From Pantoea sp. At-9b (GTDB lineage Bacteria > Pseudomonadota > Gammaproteobacteria > Enterobacterales > Enterobacteriaceae), in NCBI RefSeq assembly GCF_000175935.2, contig NC_014837.1, forward strand, positions 3,534,001-3,598,000: a stretch of 64,000 nucleotides of DNA, given 5' to 3'. A model generated the notes under the pieces. That model had not been told where the DNA came from, searched no databases, and was given only the letters and a program-made list of their open reading frames with translations. Below are positions 55,982 through 64,000 of this stretch, piece after piece (position 1 is the first letter of the stretch; the number at the start of each line of letters is the position of its first letter). The position numbers and the translations under genes were made by a program.

Positions 55982-57009
55982 GCGGTAGCTCCTGGGGTAG
56001 TGAGCAACGCCAGCTGTTCACGCCAGCGCGCCTGTTCCGGCGTACCTTCACTGCGCTGGCCGTACAGTTGCGCGATTTGCGTACCGTCAGCGGCGAACAG
56101 CTCAAGGCTGGTGACGAAGCCATCGCCGCTCTGCTTACGCGTCACCCAACTTTCGCTGATGTGATCCGCCATCAGATGCAGCGTGAATGCAGGGTTGAAG
56201 ATGTTGACCCAGTTGTCCATCGGCATTAGTTTTTCTATCGCACCGGTAAAGATCTGGGTGCAGCCACGGTTGCCAACAAAAATCATGATTTCGTTGCCAT
56301 CCTGCTGTGCCTGATTGAGCAGCTGTGCCAGCGCGTCATTGCTGACTTGCCAGGCCAAATCGTCCGCTACCGCGCGGAATGCCTGCTGGCGCGAAATGTT
56401 ATGACGCTTCAGCAAACCGAAGAATTGGTGCACATCGGTCATGGCACGCCATTCGGCCTCGATGGTGCTGGCATCAACGGTCGTGCTGTGCTGCGGGCTG
56501 CTGGCAGGTGTGAGTTCCAGTGGGACGTGCTCAGCGGTAGTGAACTGGGCAATCAACGCATCCCAGGCGGCGATGTCCGTGTTGTCGGTGGTGTAGATTT
56601 TCAGTACCGCGTCACCATGCCTGTCAAAAATCTGGATGCTTTGACGTTCACCACGCGCCGTCATTTCTTGCAGGAAAAAGGCGCTGTGCCACTGCTGGGG
56701 AAACAGACGCTGATCCAGCGCGCGTGGGTTGAGGATCAATCCGGCATGTTCGCCGAGGTGCAGGTTTTCATATTTTCCGACCTGCTCATGCACGGCGTAT
56801 TCGTTACGGGTGATGCTTTTGGTTTCACCTGCCGCTTCAAGGGCAGCAAGCAGCGCCGGGAAATCGGTTTTCAGGGCTTTTGCATCCTGACCGACGCGCG
56901 CTTCGCACAGCTGCGCTTCGCCAATGCCCATCAGTGCCGCCAAATCGCGCGCGTATTTTTTCGGATGTTCGCCTTTCAGGGCCAGATAGTGTTCGTAACG
57001 TTCGTTCAT
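55978..57009 (-). CDS. hmuS: Hemin-degrading/transfer factor HmuS
   Basis: HmuS (HemS/ChuS family) binds heme in the cytosol and takes part in its breakdown or trafficking. The 343-residue protein has the usual two-repeat build. The N-terminal half has KYENLHLGEHAGLILNPRALD, with the likely heme-ligand region, and QRLFPQQWHSAFFLQ; the C-terminal half has NRGCTQIFTGAIEKL and WVNIFNPAFTLHL. ATG 57009 follows GGGAG. It starts 53 bp after hmuR. Confidence 0.93.
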   Translation of the reverse strand: MNERYEHYLALKGEHPKKYARDLAALMGIGEAQLCEARVGQDAKALKTDFPALLAALEAAGETKSITRNEYAVHEQVGKYENLHLGEHAGLILNPRALDQRLFPQQWHSAFFLQEMTARGERQSIQIFDRHGDAVLKIYTTDNTDIAAWDALIAQFTTAEHVPLELTPASSPQHSTTVDASTIEAEWRAMTDVHQFFGLLKRHNISRQQAFRAVADDLAWQVSNDALAQLLNQAQQDGNEIMIFVGNRGCTQIFTGAIEKLMPMDNWVNIFNPAFTLHLMADHISESWVTRKQSGDGFVTSLELFAADGTQIAQLYGQRSEGTPEQARWREQLALLTTPGATA

Positions 57010-57061
57010 TGCGCATGCTCCCATGAAAATGCCCTGCGTTGCCGCAGGGCGAAGTGATTTA

Positions 57062-59463
57062 TTAGAAATCGACGTTCACACCCAACTGGAAGGTGCGTCC
57101 CGGCATCACAGCAAGCTGTGAATCATAGTAGTTTTGATCGGTTTTGCTGGTGGTGGATTCCAGATCGCGGCTGCTGAGGTAGTCCCAGTATTTGCGGTCC
57201 GTCAGGTTGTAGACACCGCCACTGATCTTGACGTTTTTGGTGACGCGGTAGTAAGCCGTCAGATCCACCAGCGCGTAGCCAGGGATGTTTTGGTAGTAAG
57301 TATTGCTGGTAGTACCAATCGAGCTACCGGTGTTGGTGTAGCTCTGACGTTGGGTATAAGTCGCACGCTTACCGTGGTTAAAGGTAGCGGTCACGGCGGC
57401 ACCGTAACGCTGATCCGGATCGTCATACGCCACACCGGTGATCAGACGCATCGGCGGCACACTCTCCAACGGCACGTATTTATCACCCAGGTAGCTGGAC
57501 TTAGACGCGCCCTGAGCATAACCAAATGCCAGACGTGCACTCAGACCATCAACTTCTGGCACCCATGTCCCGATATTGAACTTGCTACCGAATTCCGCAC
57601 CGTAGATATAGGCTTTGTCACGGTTTTCCGCACGGTAAGCGATATCGATATTACTCGGAATGTTGGTAAAGACTGACGGGTTGGTGCTACGGCTATAACG
57701 GGTGTAGTCGATAAAGTTTTTGTAGCTGTTGTAGAAGGTCGCCGCAGAGAAGGTGATCCCTTCCACCGCTTCGCCTTTCAGACCAAACTCGAAGTTGTTG
57801 CTGGTTTCGGTTTTCAGGTCGGTGTTACCCAACAGGGCATACTGTGCACCGTAAGCGGAAGCATAGTTAGAGGACAGGTTCCATGAGCCATACAGCTGGC
57901 TTGGGTTCGGGAACTGTGCGCCACGCTTGTATTGCAGATAAGCCATCATCTTCGGCGTCAGGTTGTACTGGAAGGCGATTGACGGCAGGATCTGACCATC
58001 ACTAAAGCTCTTGTTATACAACGTCGACACGTCGTCTGTGGAAAGATCGGCATCGCCACCCGCCAGGCTGGAAAGGTTCTGCGGTTTGGTATTCTGGTAA
58101 GCATAACGCACACCCGGAATCACCGAGAAGGTGTGGCCGTTCAGATCCCAGCTCATGGTGTCTTCAACGAAGGCACCGAATGTCCAGCTACGGCTGTTGG
58201 CTTCTGGCGGAGTGATATCGTTGTAAGAGGTCTGTGCCGGATCCAGCCAGTATGGACGCTCAGTTTTCGCAATGCTGGCGTTCAGACCATAGCTGATGTT
58301 GTTAAACAACCAGCTCTTTTCACCTTTAGTTTCAAAGCCAAAGGTTTTGGTGTTGTAGTCTGAATAGATATTGTGCGCTGCAACTGTACCGGCAACGGGT
58401 ACCGCAGTGTCATCATGCGCCTGGGTTTCCTGGTAATAGATACTGCTTTCCAGGCTATCCACCAGCAGGTTGTTATCTGGCGTCCAGAGATCTTTCAGCA
58501 TGCCACTCCAGCGGCGCGTCTGGCTGCTCTGATCGGCACGGCCATAAATGGTGGTGGTGCCCGTACCCCAGTAGTCGAAGTTGGTGTGATTGGTTTTGTG
58601 GTAGTAGTCCAGCGTGGCGCTGAACTGATGCTCACTGTTTGGCTGCCAGATACCGGTGGCAGCAATCGCATCCGAGTGCCAGTTAGCCGGGTAGGCATCA
58701 ATAGTGCCGCTATTGTTGCGGGTTTCCTGGCCGTCACGACGGCTAATCACCACGATACCGCGCAGGGTTTCGTCACCTGCTGCTGCGGTGATACCGTTGT
58801 GCCAGCTACGGTTAGAAGAGTCGTAGTCGCTCTGATAACCGAAGTAGGTTTGCTTCGTTGGCGACAGGTAATCATCCGGCGATTTGGGACGGAAGGAAAC
58901 CGAGCCACCGAGGGCGTTGTTCTTGTAGGAAACATCAGTCGCACCGGAAACAATGCCGACTGAGCCATACATGTACGGATCGATATAGTCACGGCCAATC
59001 CCGAAGGTGCCGGAACCGGCGCGGCCTACGGAGCTACGTCCGGTCGCGAAAGGTTGTTCAATGCCGTCTACGTCAATAGAGACGCGGTTATCTTCCAGGC
59101 CACGGATGTTATAACCGGTGTAACCACCACGGTCGCCGGTGTAGCCACTTTTGCCGGTGTTGCTACCGCCTGCGGCACCCGGCGCGCTAACCAGCGGCTG
59201 ATAACGCATAATTGAACCGAAATCATTACCACCCTGCTTCTGCATTTCTTCAGCTGAGATGGTGTTACGGCTGCCGGCAACCAACGGTTGTTTCGGTGCA
59301 GTAACGGTCATCACCGGTTCATTGGTGGTGGTTTTTTGCCTGAAATGGTCAGATCTTGATTATCGCTGGTCGCTGCATAGCCACACGCCGCATGAATCGC
59401 TGACGCTAAGATCGCCGTTTTGAAAAGACGCTGGTGAGTTAACCCCGAAAATAGAGAGGACAT
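57062..59463 (-). CDS. hmuR: TonB-dependent hemin receptor, frameshifted near codon 46
   Basis: From 59314 downwards one frame encodes most of a TonB-dependent receptor: the TonB box EPVMTVTAP, the plug (QGGNDFGSIMRYQPLV, GYTGYNIRGLEDNRVSIDVD) and a 22-strand barrel ending AVMPGRTFQLGVNVDF. The signal peptide is in another frame: ATG 59463 encodes MSSLFSGLTHQRLFKTAILA and on to DLTISGKK, then hits a stop soon after. The two frames would join if the six-A run after GGC (coding strand, ~59332-59337) had seven A, giving SGKKTTTNEPVMTVTAP. As read, no exported receptor is made. The alternatives are a sequencing error, a true null mutation, or slippage. It is first in hmuRSTUV, with a Fur box upstream. 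Confidence 0.88.
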
Positions 59464-59597
59464 AGACGCGAAATACCTGGTTAATTGTTAGTATTCGCTC
59501 ACTTGCTTGCTGCCAGAAAACCACAGGTTTTGTATATAAAACCGTAAAAAGTTACAGACTTTTTTTATGTTATAAATGATTTCGTCAGGAATGTAAT

Positions 59598-59616
59598 GTA
59601 AGTGGTAATCATTATC
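59598..59616. promoter_or_regulatory. Fur box upstream of hmuR
   Basis: GTAAGTGGTAATCATTATC matches the 19-bp Fur consensus GATAATGATAATCATTATC at 15 positions. An overlapping shifted copy (GGTAATCATTATCAATAGC) also matches at 14. It lies 135 bp from the hmuR ATG and 93 bp from the divergent SelW-like gene, so iron could control both. Confidence 0.7.
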
Positions 59617-59708
59617 AATAGCATTTACACTAAGATGTATCTTAGACAGCACAATTTGTTAACCACAATTAACTTACTACTAATCAATTAATTAAGATGG
59701 GCGATGAC

Positions 59709-59996
59709 ATGGCACAAAAACCGGCGGTGAATATTCATTACTGCACGCAGTGCAATTGGTTGCTGCGATCGGCATGGATGGCGCAGGAGTTGCTGCATAC
59801 CTTTGCGGATGATTTGGCCTCAGTGACGTTGCAGCCCGGTACGGGTGGCGTGTTTGAGATCACCATCGATGGCAACGTGATTTGGGAGCGCAAGCAGGAA
59901 GGCGGCTTTCCCGATGCGGCGGCGTTAAAACAGCGGGTGCGGGATTATTGCTTCCCGGATCGTGAGTTGGGCCATGTGGATAAGAAAAAAAACTAG
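59709..59996 (+). CDS. SelT/SelW/SelH (Rdx) family redox protein
   Basis: The 95-residue protein starts MAQKPAVNIHYCTQCNWLLR. The CxxC motif (Cys12, Cys15) takes the place of the selenocysteine site in eukaryotic SelW, so it is a cysteine form. The rest (LLHTFADDLASVTLQPGTGG, GNVIWERKQEGGFPDAAALK) fits the Rdx fold, a thioredoxin-like thiol switch. An ATG four codons earlier (59697) is about equally likely, as neither has a strong ribosome-binding site. The gene shares its upstream region and the Fur box with hmuR. Its partner is unknown. Confidence 0.88.
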   Translation: MAQKPAVNIHYCTQCNWLLRSAWMAQELLHTFADDLASVTLQPGTGGVFEITIDGNVIWERKQEGGFPDAAALKQRVRDYCFPDRELGHVDKKKN

Positions 59997-60007
59997 CGAG
60001 CCGAATC

Positions 60008-60029
60008 GTAGCGGCGCGATTTATCGCGC
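60008..60029. repeat. REP-like element, single arm
   Basis: One arm, GTAGCGGCGCGATTTATC followed by GCGC, lies between the SelW-like gene and the convergent LysR gene. No inverse partner is nearby. Confidence 0.8.
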
Positions 60030-60037
60030 AATTTACG

Positions 60038-60913
60038 TTATGCCACTTCATGTTCCAGCGGCCACAGCAGACGATCTTGCGCGGTGCTCAACGCAACAAT
60101 GGCCGGACGGTAAATCGCGAATGGTTCCGCCAGCGGGCACACCATATATTTGCCCTGCGCGCTGGGGATAAACTCCGAGCGCGGTAAAAATGCCGCGCCA
60201 TCAAACCCCTGCTCCATCATCTCCAGCACCAGACGCGGTTCTGAAACCTTGATGCTGATATTCACCTGATCGAGGCTACTGAACAGCTTACTGCGCAGCA
60301 CTTCATAAGTCCCTTCCCCACCGATACGATGCAGCAGAATCAGCGGAATGCCGCTAAGATCGGCGAACTGTAAGGCTTTGCCTGCCAGCATCGGGGCATA
60401 GTGCATGGATATCACCGCAATGGTATCGATCGGTTCCAGCTCACGCACAAACCATGCCTGCTGGTCGCCAGGGGTTTGCATCAACGCAATATCTACCGTG
60501 TTATCCAGCAGCATCGCTTCCAGATGGCTGGAGTCGGAGACGATAACGTTAATATCCCAATCGGGGCGGTTGCGGTAGTAATCCATCAGTATGGTGTTGA
60601 AATAGCGTAGATACAGGTAGGAGATGCCGATATTCACCCGGCGCTGCTTGCGTGTGGCAATGGTGATGGTCTGGCGTTTCAGTTGATTGACCCGACTCAG
60701 GATGTCACACGCCTGACGATAGAGAAAGGTTCCGGCCTCAGTCAGCACCATGCGGCGCGGGGTGCGGGTAAACAGCGGCGAACCAATTTCCTCTTCCAGT
60801 TCCTGTAAACGCTTACCCAGCGGCGGTTGTGCGATGTTCAATAGCTTCGCGGCTTTACTGATCGAGCCCTGTTCCGCTATTGTGCAAAAGTAATGCAATC
60901 GTTTGAGATCCAT
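60038..60913 (-). CDS. LysR-family transcriptional regulator
   Basis: The 291-residue protein has the LysR winged helix (MDLKRLHYFCTIAEQGSISK, AKLLNIAQPPLGKRLQELEEE, LFTRTPRRMVLTEAG) and a substrate-binding-like effector domain. It lies downstream of the DUF554-UbiX-UbiD genes on the same strand, 70 bp after the DUF554 gene, so it may be cotranscribed or have its own promoter. LysR regulators placed like this often activate the neighbouring catabolic operon with an aromatic ligand. Confidence 0.92.
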   Translation of the reverse strand: MDLKRLHYFCTIAEQGSISKAAKLLNIAQPPLGKRLQELEEEIGSPLFTRTPRRMVLTEAGTFLYRQACDILSRVNQLKRQTITIATRKQRRVNIGISYLYLRYFNTILMDYYRNRPDWDINVIVSDSSHLEAMLLDNTVDIALMQTPGDQQAWFVRELEPIDTIAVISMHYAPMLAGKALQFADLSGIPLILLHRIGGEGTYEVLRSKLFSSLDQVNISIKVSEPRLVLEMMEQGFDGAAFLPRSEFIPSAQGKYMVCPLAEPFAIYRPAIVALSTAQDRLLWPLEHEVA

Positions 60914-60982
60914 GATGTTCCGCGCCTCCTCGCGCCTGATCCGACATGGCTAACCACGATCCAACCGCGGCTGACATACTGC

Positions 60983-61705
60983 TTAATGGATAAACATCGT
61001 CCACAAATGGCTGATCGGCATCACCAGCACCAGCGCTGGCAGCATATTCGCCACCGGGAATGATTTAATTCCGGCGATACGGAAACCCGCCGCTAACATG
61101 ATAAACCCACCCGCTGCGGTAAAGTCACTCATCATGGTTGCCGTGGTGTGCGGCATAATCAGCACGGCGGCTGACGCCAGTACCAGCTGGATGATCAGCT
61201 GCGGCACTGCAATCACTGCGACCGCGTAGCCCAGCAAGGTAGCAAAAATCGCTGCGGTGAAGATATCCATAATTGATTTAACAAACAGGATATTAGGATC
61301 GTGCGTCATCCCTTCGGTCATCGCCCCGATAATGCCGGTACCACTGGCGCAGAACAACACCATAATCGCCACGTACTTCTCGGTAAAGGCCGCACCTGTC
61401 AGACCGGTTTCGGTTTGTTCGCCCTGGAAACGCCCAACCAGCCCTTTTGCCAGATTACCAAGGCGGCCAATTTTCTCTTCCAGAAACACCAGTTCACCGA
61501 GGGCAGCACCGATAATCAGCGCCAGAATTACCGCCGGTAAACTGTGAATCTTACCAATCAACACAATCCCGAGGCCCATCGACGACAGGCCGAAGGTCAT
61601 CGGCAGTGCTACGCGTAGGCGTTCCGGCACTTTGGTGCCGAGAAAAGCGCCAGCCAGCCCACCAATCAGCACGGCGCTGCCGTTGACAAAGGGTCCCACT
61701 ACCAT
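60983..61705 (-). CDS. DUF554 integral membrane protein
   Basis: The 240-residue protein has about six to seven hydrophobic segments and the DUF554 features VVGPFVNGSAVLIGGLAGAFLG, SSMGLGIVLIGKI, ASGTGIIGAMTEGM and IMPHTTATMMSDFTAAGGFI. E. coli YqgA belongs here. The function is unknown. It starts 10 bp after the UbiX-type gene and may move the acid substrate or its product, which is only a guess from position. Confidence 0.88.
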   Translation of the reverse strand: MVVGPFVNGSAVLIGGLAGAFLGTKVPERLRVALPMTFGLSSMGLGIVLIGKIHSLPAVILALIIGAALGELVFLEEKIGRLGNLAKGLVGRFQGEQTETGLTGAAFTEKYVAIMVLFCASGTGIIGAMTEGMTHDPNILFVKSIMDIFTAAIFATLLGYAVAVIAVPQLIIQLVLASAAVLIMPHTTATMMSDFTAAGGFIMLAAGFRIAGIKSFPVANMLPALVLVMPISHLWTMFIH

Positions 61706-61715
61706 AATTTACTCC

Positions 61716-62294
61716 TTAGGCTTCATTATGTTTTTCACCCCAGCGTTTCAGGTTGCCGACGTCGAGATCAAACAGATCGAGGGCGCGCGATACACTGTGA
61801 TGTACCATTTCATCCACGGATTGTGGCTTCTGGTAAAAGGCCGGAACCGGCGGGTACACGATCCCGCCCATTTCCGTCACTGCCGCCATATTACGGATGT
61901 GCACCAGATTGAGCGGCGTCTCACGTACCATCAGCACCAGCCGACGCCGCTCTTTCAGGATCACATCCGCTGCACGAGTCAGCAGATTGCCGGTCAGCCC
62001 ATGCGCGATGGACGCCAGCGAGTTCATTGAGCAGGGCGCAATCAGCATGCCAAGGGTTTTGAACGAGCCGCTGGAGATCGAGGCACCGAGGTTGCTGATG
62101 CTATGCACCTCATCGGCCAAATCGGTGATCTCCTGCCGCTGCCATGCCGTTTCCATCGAACGCGTCACCTCTGCGCCCTTGGTCACGACCAGATGCACCT
62201 CAATATCCTGATCGCGTAGCAATTGCAGCGCCTTCATGCCGTACTGAAAACCGGATGCACCACTAATGCCGACGATAATGCGCCTTCTGCTCAC
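61716..62294 (-). CDS. UbiX/Pad1-type flavin prenyltransferase
   Basis: Such enzymes prenylate FMN to make prFMN, the cofactor of UbiD-type decarboxylases. The 192-residue protein has [60 protein letters not shown] and [12 protein letters not shown], all typical. It lies 11 bp downstream of the UbiD-type gene. It is likely the dedicated partner, in the manner of VdcB/KpdB, not the ubiquinone-pathway UbiX, though it could supply both. Confidence 0.93.
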   Translation of the reverse strand: MSRRRIIVGISGASGFQYGMKALQLLRDQDIEVHLVVTKGAEVTRSMETAWQRQEITDLADEVHSISNLGASISSGSFKTLGMLIAPCSMNSLASIAHGLTGNLLTRAADVILKERRRLVLMVRETPLNLVHIRNMAAVTEMGGIVYPPVPAFYQKPQSVDEMVHHSVSRALDLFDLDVGNLKRWGEKHNEA

Positions 62295-62305
62295 TACAAC
62301 CTCAC

Positions 62306-63787
62306 TTACTCAAAATCGGGAAGGAAACGTTTTACATCTACTTTTTTGAACTTAGAACGCTCGAAGTGGGCTTTCAGATGCCACGGAACGGTGCAGTCAA
62401 AGATGGTTTTGGTGGTCATGCCTTGTTGGGTGATGCTGGCGCTGTAGGCCGGATCTTGTGATGGATCAAGCGGATGGCAACGCACTCCGGCGATGGTGGC
62501 GATATCAACATCGCCCTGGAAACGCGTCTGCATCGCCCACAGGATGTCGTCGGTGTCGAACACATCCACGTCGTCATCCACCAGAATGACGTGCTTCAGT
62601 TCAGAGAACGCGGCAAAAGCGATCAGGGCAGCCTGGCGCTGACGACCTTCATCCACCGGCGAGGATTTTCTAAACTGGATCACCGCCAGCAGTTTGCCGC
62701 CACCCGAAGTGTGCGCATTGACGTTGACGACCCGGCCTGGCATCGCACGTTCCAGCATATCGAGAATACTGGCTTCGGTCGGGATACCCGCCATGCTGAC
62801 GTGCTCGCCGCTTGGGCCAAGGGTGGTTTGCAGAATGGGGTGTTTACGGTGGGTTACCGCTTTCACCTTGATGACCGGCAGCTCGGCTTTCGCTTCGCCG
62901 GTGTAACCCGGGAATTCTGGCATCGCTTTGCCGGTGTTGGTGTTCTGATCTTCACGCACCCGCACGTTCGGCAGCAGTTCGCCTTCAATCACGATTTCAG
63001 CGTGTGCAATGGCTTTCTCGTTGATGCTGACACAGGGGGCCAGTTCCACCGGTTTGCCACGTAAGGCACCGGCAATGCTCAGCTCGTTAAAGCCCAGCGG
63101 GGTTGTTGGCGGCTCAAAGCAGGCAGCAATTTCGATCGCCGGATCAACACCGATACTGATGGAGATCGGCAAGGGTTTACCGGCTTTTTCGGCTTTCTCA
63201 CGGAAGGCATCGATATGGCGGCCAGGGGTCAGCCACATCGAAAGTTCGTCGCGGCTCTGGATACACAGACGGTGGATGGTGATGTCCGACTCGTGAGTTT
63301 CCGGATCGGAGGCGTAGCACATCCCCATGGTGAAGTAAGGGCCGGCATCCTCTTCGGTATTGGTCGGCGCGGGCAACAGGGTACGCAGATCGAAATTCGG
63401 GTCTTCCGCGTAATGCACCACTTCCTGGCACAGCGGTTTCTCGCTGGTCACCACGGGCGCAACCGCGTGATGGACGGAATCTTTCAGCAGAAAACCGAGT
63501 TTTTCCGGCGCACAATCCAGCAGATGCCCCACACGTTCACGGGTAGACATCAAACCGGTGACCACGCGTACATCAGGAAAACCTTTGACCTTGTTGAACA
63601 TCATCGCCGGGCCTTTGCGCGTCGGACGTTCACAAGTCCCACCGGCACCGACATAGCGATACACGCCAGAGAGTTCCGCATGCGGATCGACTTCGGTATC
63701 AGTACTGACGAATTCGCCTTTCAGGCTTTGCAGCAATGCGATCGCCGAACGTAGGTCATGTACCGGCTGTTTTTTTGTTTCAGACAT
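62306..63787 (-). CDS. UbiD-family decarboxylase (non-oxidative hydroxyarylic acid type)
   Basis: UbiD-family enzymes remove or add CO2 on aromatic, heteroaromatic or unsaturated acids with prFMN. The 493-residue product has [52 protein letters not shown], the [14 protein letters not shown] region and [20 protein letters not shown]. This set fits the VdcC/ShdC/LpdC-type group better than UbiD itself. ATG 63787 follows GGGAGAAG. It leads an operon with UbiX-type and DUF554 genes. The small third subunit found in some vdcBCD/kpdBCD systems is not present here. Confidence 0.92.
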   Translation of the reverse strand: MSETKKQPVHDLRSAIALLQSLKGEFVSTDTEVDPHAELSGVYRYVGAGGTCERPTRKGPAMMFNKVKGFPDVRVVTGLMSTRERVGHLLDCAPEKLGFLLKDSVHHAVAPVVTSEKPLCQEVVHYAEDPNFDLRTLLPAPTNTEEDAGPYFTMGMCYASDPETHESDITIHRLCIQSRDELSMWLTPGRHIDAFREKAEKAGKPLPISISIGVDPAIEIAACFEPPTTPLGFNELSIAGALRGKPVELAPCVSINEKAIAHAEIVIEGELLPNVRVREDQNTNTGKAMPEFPGYTGEAKAELPVIKVKAVTHRKHPILQTTLGPSGEHVSMAGIPTEASILDMLERAMPGRVVNVNAHTSGGGKLLAVIQFRKSSPVDEGRQRQAALIAFAAFSELKHVILVDDDVDVFDTDDILWAMQTRFQGDVDIATIAGVRCHPLDPSQDPAYSASITQQGMTTKTIFDCTVPWHLKAHFERSKFKKVDVKRFLPDFE

Positions 63788-64000
63788 ATTCTTCTCCCTT
63801 AACGCTTCAGAGTGAATGCGATGAGGGAAAAGTAGCGCTGAATAATGGCGGGAAAAACTACCGTTTATATTTATCACCCAAACCTTTTCGGTTTGGATGA
63901 TATTTATGCAACATCTTTGTTTTTATTTGTTTATTTTAATTAAACAATATTGCAACAAAATAGGGGGTAAAAAGAGATGAAGATCAACTCTTTGCGATTT
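63788..64000. other. AT-rich promoter region of the UbiD operon
   Basis: About 210 bp to the window edge, with A/T runs (ATTTGTTTATTTTAATTA) and a strong palindrome at 63873-63901. No gene is seen in it. Confidence 0.6.
63873..63901. promoter_or_regulatory. 29-bp palindrome upstream of the UbiD operon
   Basis: ATCACCCAAACC and GGTTTGGATGAT pair at 11 of 12 positions around TTTTC. It lies 86 bp before the UbiD-type ATG. It may be an operator; a terminator of a gene entering from the right-hand side is less likely, as no T run follows on either strand. Confidence 0.5.

Noticed and set aside
54701..56164. 487-codon plus-strand frame
   Set aside because: It is antisense to hmuU and hmuT and has low-complexity His/Arg/Gln-rich composition.

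Overview
The window looks like chromosome of a member of the Erwiniaceae, most like Pantoea (Mixta or Erwinia are possible). From about 16 to 43 kb the gene order follows the enterobacterial core segment speA-metK-galP-sprT-endA-rsmE-gshB-yqgE-ruvX-yggR/yggS-yggT-rdgB-hemW ... yggN-yggL-trmB-mutY-yggX-mltC ... speC, with proteins very close in length and motif to the E. coli ones. The organism call comes from this synteny and from the BapA-type adhesin; no rRNA or other marker is present to confirm it.

Layout. 1-14.7 kb is one giant gene on the minus strand, a BapA-like type I-secreted biofilm adhesin with about 41 Ig-like repeats; only its last few dozen codons lie outside the window. A c-di-GMP phosphodiesterase (EAL) gene sits just upstream in the same direction. 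16.4-30.5 kb is the core block. At 30.5-36.0 kb the usual yggM-ansB segment is replaced by a GntR/HutC regulator, a transketolase and a three-gene ascorbate-type PTS. 36.1-43 kb is core again, up to speC. 43.4-51.0 kb is an accessory catabolic cluster: an IclR regulator with an SDR and a DAO-type flavoprotein on one strand, and a polar amino acid ABC transporter plus a PuuB-like flavoprotein divergently. 51.2-53.3 kb holds an Rpn-family nuclease gene with a strong internal start, and acuI. 53.4-59.5 kb is hmuRSTUV hemin uptake; the receptor hmuR carries an apparent frameshift near its start. 59.7-63.8 kb holds a SelW-like redox protein, a LysR regulator, a DUF554 membrane protein and a UbiX/UbiD-type decarboxylase pair.

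Functional themes. The EAL enzyme and BapA probably belong to one biofilm circuit. SpeA and SpeC both make putrescine by separate routes, but speB is not next to speA. The PTS-transketolase operon suggests uptake of a sugar that enters the pentose phosphate pool. The ABC-flavoprotein-SDR cluster suggests catabolism of an amino acid or amine of unknown identity. The UbiD cluster suggests decarboxylation of an aromatic or heteroaromatic acid.

Small repeats. A palindromic element with the core GTAGCGGCGCGATTTATC recurs between genes at five places, with a related hairpin at a sixth, and a second family (CCCTCACCCC...CGGGAGAGGG) occurs twice. I saw no rRNA, tRNA, CRISPR array, insertion sequence or prophage.
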